This document shows, piece by piece, positions 60,544-64,000 of a stretch of 64,000 bases of DNA; position 1 is the first letter of the stretch, and each line of letters starts with the position of its first letter. The translations under genes were made by a program, and so were the position numbers. Under the pieces are notes generated by a model. The model did not search any database and was not told the origin of the DNA. It saw only the letters and a list, made by a program, of their open reading frames with translations. Source of the stretch: Mycolicibacterium sp. CR10 (GTDB lineage Bacteria > Actinomycetota > Actinomycetes > Mycobacteriales > Mycobacteriaceae); NCBI RefSeq assembly GCF_005222675.1, contig NZ_STGE01000018.1, positions 47,254 to 111,253 on the forward strand, read 5' to 3'.

Positions 60544-62468
60544 GAGCCGAGGCTAGCCGTGGTCGTCATCTGCTCGATCGCAGTCGAGCGGCAGCGCTGC
60601 ACGATCTGCACCGCGATCACCGCCAGCACCGCCACAAGCCCGCCGGCAGCGATGACTTGGCCTCCCAACCGCTGGTCGCTCAGCAAGTTTGCATGCCAGC
60701 TCAGTTTCAAGGAGCGGTAGAAGGCGCCACCGAGAACCTCGCGCATGTTCATCACCACGACCCCAGCAATGACGAACTGCGACAGCGCGAACAACAGCAT
60801 CGCGATCCGGCCCCGCCTGGGCATCGGCCGTGGCACCACCGGCTCGACGCCGCTGACGGCGGCGAAGAACAACGAACCGCTGACTAAGAAGTACCCGATC
60901 ATCAGCATGTGTGGGGCGTGTTCGCTCACGGCGGCATCGAAGACGACCTCGAAGCAAAGCCCATAGACGCCCACCACGAGAAGTGCCAGCGCCGTCCACG
61001 GATGAGCGATGAAACGCAACAATGATGAATTCAGCGCGCTGACAAGCCATTCGCGTGGTCCAGGCACCCCGTGAGGATCGGCCGCCCGCAATGCCTTCAG
61101 CGCGAGGGTCACCGGTGCGCCCTGCACGAGCAACACCGGCACCACTATCGTGAGCATCAATTGAGCAACGGCGTGCATGCTGAACATCGCCGCCATGTAC
61201 ATGCCGAGTCCTGACGAAGTGGCGAACAGCAAAGCGAGGCAACCGATCAGCCACGACACGGTGCGCCGCGTTGACCACGGGGCGCCGCGGCGAGACAGCC
61301 GATACACCGCAAGAAGGTAGATGCCGGCGATGACGAACGCCGCCGTGCCGAAGATCAGGTCGAATCGCCATTCGAAGAACACCCGGGCGATCGTCGGCGG
61401 CTCGGCGAGATCGAAGCCGAGCGCGGCCTCAGCCGGAAGCGGTTCGCGCGTCGCGGGCGGCGGTGGCGTGCGACCCAACCCGACCGCCACTCCAATTGCG
61501 ACGCCAAACAGGGCGGCTTCTGTGAGTGCGAGCCGAAGAAGGGGTCGGCGCGACGTCGGATCACGCTGCAGCGCAACGATCGACGTCTGTCGCTGTCGCC
61601 AGCCGATCACACCGAGGCCGACCAGCGCCGTCACCTTCCCCACGACGAGGAGCCCGTAGCTGCTGTCCAGCACGGTCGACACGTCGATCCGGACCGCCGC
61701 GTTGACGATTCCGCTCACGGGCATCGCCGCGAAGCACCACAGCGCCAGACCCGAGAACCGCCGGGCGGCTACGTCGGTGTGGCTGCCATCTCGCAGCGTG
61801 TGCACGAGCAGCGCCAGCAATCCGCCCGCCCACAACGTGCCGGCAACCAGGTGAATGATCAGACTGTTGGTCGCGATGTCGTGTGAGCCGCCCGATGAGG
61901 AGTGCCCCGTCACGGCCAGCGGCATCAACGTGATCAGGCCGCCCGCCAGTAGTGCGGGAGTCCACGACCAGCGCAGCACCGTCAGGCTCGCTACGGCGAC
62001 AAACGCCGCCAGAAGCGAGGTGGTGCGCCATGCCGCGCTGGTTTCGACGAGGTCGGCCGCCGACCATATGTCCAGCGGTGTGAGCTCGGTCAGCGGTACC
62101 CCCGACACGTCGGAGATCGTCAGCGCCACCAACAGCGCAGCGCACACAGCCCATACCGCACAAGCGGCACCGCCCACCCTAAGCGCCCGGTAACCGTCGA
62201 CGTCGAGCACTCCACTGGGCTGCGGCGGCACGAGGAACGCCGCGAACAAGAAGTGTCCGATCGCCACCACCGCAGCGATCTCTCCGGCGGCGCGCACGAA
62301 CGACAGCCCGTAGGTAGTGAAGGGCCCCGGATCGCTCAGCCCGGTCACCGCAAGCACCTCAGGCAACGCTAAAGCGCCGATCGCCGCGGCGGTAACGCCC
62401 GAAATCGTTGCAACACCGAGCAACACAGCCCGCACCACCCAGCGTCGCGGAGCGGCAGACGTCGCCAT
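60540..62468 (-). CDS. CopD - CtaG-like copper membrane fusion protein
   Basis: 642 residues, about 15 membrane helices. First half is a CopD-like domain (VRAAGEIAAVVAIGHFLFAAF, IIHLVAGTLWAGGLLAL with conserved His), second half a cytochrome c oxidase assembly CtaG-like domain (LGMYMAAMFSMHAVAQLMLTIVVPVLLVQGAP, DAAVSEHAPHMLMIGYFLVSG). Handles copper across or at the membrane, for import to cuproenzymes or for resistance. ATG 62468. Confidence 0.92.
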   Translation of the reverse strand: MATSAAPRRWVVRAVLLGVATISGVTAAAIGALALPEVLAVTGLSDPGPFTTYGLSFVRAAGEIAAVVAIGHFLFAAFLVPPQPSGVLDVDGYRALRVGGAACAVWAVCAALLVALTISDVSGVPLTELTPLDIWSAADLVETSAAWRTTSLLAAFVAVASLTVLRWSWTPALLAGGLITLMPLAVTGHSSSGGSHDIATNSLIIHLVAGTLWAGGLLALLVHTLRDGSHTDVAARRFSGLALWCFAAMPVSGIVNAAVRIDVSTVLDSSYGLLVVGKVTALVGLGVIGWRQRQTSIVALQRDPTSRRPLLRLALTEAALFGVAIGVAVGLGRTPPPPATREPLPAEAALGFDLAEPPTIARVFFEWRFDLIFGTAAFVIAGIYLLAVYRLSRRGAPWSTRRTVSWLIGCLALLFATSSGLGMYMAAMFSMHAVAQLMLTIVVPVLLVQGAPVTLALKALRAADPHGVPGPREWLVSALNSSLLRFIAHPWTALALLVVGVYGLCFEVVFDAAVSEHAPHMLMIGYFLVSGSLFFAAVSGVEPVVPRPMPRRGRIAMLLFALSQFVIAGVVVMNMREVLGGAFYRSLKLSWHANLLSDQRLGGQVIAAGGLVAVLAVIAVQIVQRCRSTAIEQMTTTASLGS

Positions 62469-62583
62469 CACCGCCCCCACTCCGATCTCGCGATGTTTTC
62501 ACCGTCACGGCTCCGGCGGTTCACGATCAACACCCTGTGTCCCCGGAATGCGCGACGGCGCGGTGCGCTCGAACGCGACTGCC

Positions 62584-63132
62584 TCATACTGGGAGTGTGG
62601 TGTTGCTGACGAACGCATCGCGCGCCCACGACACCACCTTGTTCCACAGCCCAGTCAGCAGTGCGAGGCCGACCGCGACGAGGAGCACACCGCCGAACAG
62701 CTGGATTCGCCGGGTGTTCCGCCGCAGCCAGCCCAGTGCCCCCACTGCCCGTCCGGATGCCAACGCGAACACCACGAACGGAGCGCCTAGACCCATACAG
62801 TAAGCAACGACGAGCACGATGCCGCGCGCGACGTCGGGTCCTTCGGTGGCAGATGCCACAGCGATGACACCCGTCAGCGTCGGGCCCAAACACGGGGTCC
62901 AGCCCAGCCCGAACACCGCCCCAAGTACCGGCGCACCCCATAGCGTGGACAACGACGTGGGCGTAAACCGCACGTCGCGTTGCAGCGCAGAGAAAACCCA
63001 TGAACACCAGGCCCATCACGATTGTGACGGCGATGCGAACGACACCAACCCGGCCAACGCCGACACGAAGGCCGCGAGGAGCACGTGTTCAGACGTAGCG
63101 ATCGCGGTGACATCATCCACGAAGTCAGACAC
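62584..63132 (-). pseudogene. Broken CcdA/DsbD-like thiol transporter
   Basis: Starts at GTG 63132: VSDFVDDVTAIATSEHVLLAAFVSALAGLVSFASPSQS then a stop. CcdA continues after FASP with C-V-L-P; here that first cysteine helix is gone. The frame next resumes at IVMGLVFMGF, shifts by one base, and reads on through WTPCLGPTLTGVIAVAS to TTLPV at 62584. The first redox Cys helix and helix 2 are deleted, leaving only the second Cys helix, so electron transfer is impossible. Confidence 0.83.
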
Positions 63133-63211
63133 CCCTCCGCATCCACCGGTCCGAACCCCATTTAACTACCACGCAGGTCCACAGCCGTACAGCCGCAGCC
63201 GACGCCACATC

Positions 63212-63233
63212 ATCTACTATGAAACTACGTAGT
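63212..63233 (+). promoter_or_regulatory. Composite BlaI-type operator
   Basis: Carries the family-1 half-site ATCTACTAT (63212-63220) and the family-2 palindrome ACTACGTAGT (63224-63233), linking both operator types, 63 bp before the L,D-transpeptidase. Confidence 0.68.
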
Positions 63234-63295
63234 AACAAATCGTCGCCGGCCGCGCGAGTGCCGCACGGTGACCACATCGAAGGGAGAAGGCCCGC

Positions 63296-64000
63296 ATGCG
63301 GTGCCTGCGACCCACGCCATTCATGGCCATGATGACGGCCGCACTAGCAGCTGTGACCGTGCTGACCGTGCCGTCGGCCTCCGCCGAGCCACAAATACCC
63401 GTGCCCACACCCGGCGACCCCCTCACGGTCCCCGACTCGACAGCGCCGAACCCCTTCCTCCCTCCGCTATCCGGCCCATTTCCCGGCCCGTCGTCAACGG
63501 CTGCCGAGCAGACACCCGCCGGCCAGAACCCGGCGCCGTACCTCGGCCCACCGGTCTTCGCTCCCCCCACGTTCAACCCGACGAACGGCTCGACGGTCGG
63601 CGTCGCCAAACCCATCATCATCAACTTCCAACGGCCCATCGCCGACCGCGCGCTGGCTGAACAAGCCGTCCACATCTCCTCCACCCCCGCGGTCCCCGGG
63701 AAGTTCTACTGGATGAGCACGACCCAACTCAGATGGCGGCCCCTCGACTTCTGGCCCGCCAACACCACGGTCACCATCGATGCCAGCGGCACAAAATCGA
63801 GCTTCCGCACCGGCGACTCGTTGGTGGCGACCATCGACAACGCCACCCTCCAAATGGAGGTCATGCGCAACGGCACACTCGAGAAGACCATGCCGGTGTC
63901 TTTGGGAAAGCCGGGATACGACACACCCAACGGCACCTACTACGTGCTCGAGAAGTTCGCCGACATGGTGATGGACTCCTCCACCTATGGTGTGCCGGTC
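63296..64000 (+). CDS. L,D-transpeptidase, 3' end outside the window
   Basis: At least 235 residues. Signal peptide ending ASA, Pro-rich linker, one Ig-like domain ([20 protein letters not shown] … LRWRPLDFW) and the start of a YkuD domain ([31 protein letters not shown]). The segment before the catalytic Cys is cut by the window end, so activity cannot be judged. Same family as 47473-48693 but with one Ig-like domain and no lipobox. Confidence 0.9.
   Translation, partial: MRCLRPTPFMAMMTAALAAVTVLTVPSASAEPQIPVPTPGDPLTVPDSTAPNPFLPPLSGPFPGPSSTAAEQTPAGQNPAPYLGPPVFAPPTFNPTNGSTVGVAKPIIINFQRPIADRALAEQAVHISSTPAVPGKFYWMSTTQLRWRPLDFWPANTTVTIDASGTKSSFRTGDSLVATIDNATLQMEVMRNGTLEKTMPVSLGKPGYDTPNGTYYVLEKFADMVMDSSTYGVPV

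Overview
The window looks like accessory DNA (plasmid or genomic island) from a high-GC actinobacterium of the Mycobacterium/Mycolicibacterium group. The reasons are an IdeR-like iron box, two proteins related to the secreted mycobacterial antigen MPT63, RipA-, RipB- and LdtMt2-like wall enzymes, an actinobacterial ArsR, a CmtR-like sensor, leaderless starts and many ATGA/GTGA operon overlaps. No rRNA, tRNA, integrase, transposase, replication gene or CRISPR array was recognised. Several genes are visibly decayed.

Layout: 1-4.3 kb, arsenic operon (arsR, ACR3, two arsC, FAD oxidoreductase, the last frameshifted). 5-7.7 kb, two MerR-controlled units with classic 20-bp-spacer promoters: a mercury-like unit and an arsenic-type exporter. 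7.8-8.9 kb, relics of a GAF-ANTAR regulator and an Abi-like protein. 9.1-12.6 kb, CadC-like sensor, SPC-type P1B ATPase, DUF3703 and HXXEE proteins. 12.9-19.2 kb, an iron ABC importer behind an IdeR box, followed by an adenylation-carrier-acyltransferase fusion. 20.6-25.5 kb, a BlaI/M56 unit and genes behind three nearly identical 30-bp dyads, including an MPT63-like protein with a Cys/Met metal-binding tail. 26-30.2 kb, CmtR-like sensor, second SPC ATPase, LspA, CadD, TlpA-like lipoprotein. 30.3-33.1 kb, persulfide/sulfite unit under a CstR-like repressor. 33.2-38.3 kb, sterol-desaturase-like protein, AraC regulator, methyltransferases, a nucleotide cyclase fused to a YHS domain. 38.7-46.8 kb, second MPT63-like metal-tail protein, a His-rich membrane protein and a complete copper operon (copZ, secreted Cu-binding protein, copA, YHS protein, csoR, copB). 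47.4-64 kb, cell-envelope genes (two L,D-transpeptidases, RipA-like and RipB-like hydrolases, a beta-lactamase-like protein) mixed with a two-component system, a second M56/truncated-BlaI unit, DUF305 proteins, CopD/CtaG, DsbA-like and broken CcdA.

How it fits together: cytoplasmic sensors (ArsR, MerR, CadC-like, CmtR-like, CsoR, CstR-like) each sit on their own efflux or detoxification operon. A second layer handles the outside of the membrane: secreted thiol/Met-rich proteins, DUF305 lipoproteins and peptidoglycan enzymes. That layer appears to be tied together by two BlaI-type operator families and by 11-bp-period direct repeats that probably bind the local response regulator. The most promising undescribed parts are the BlaI-operator regulon with its metal-tailed MPT63-like proteins, the envelope regulon with TACGTA operators, and the iron-box operon ending in the A-PCP-acyltransferase fusion.
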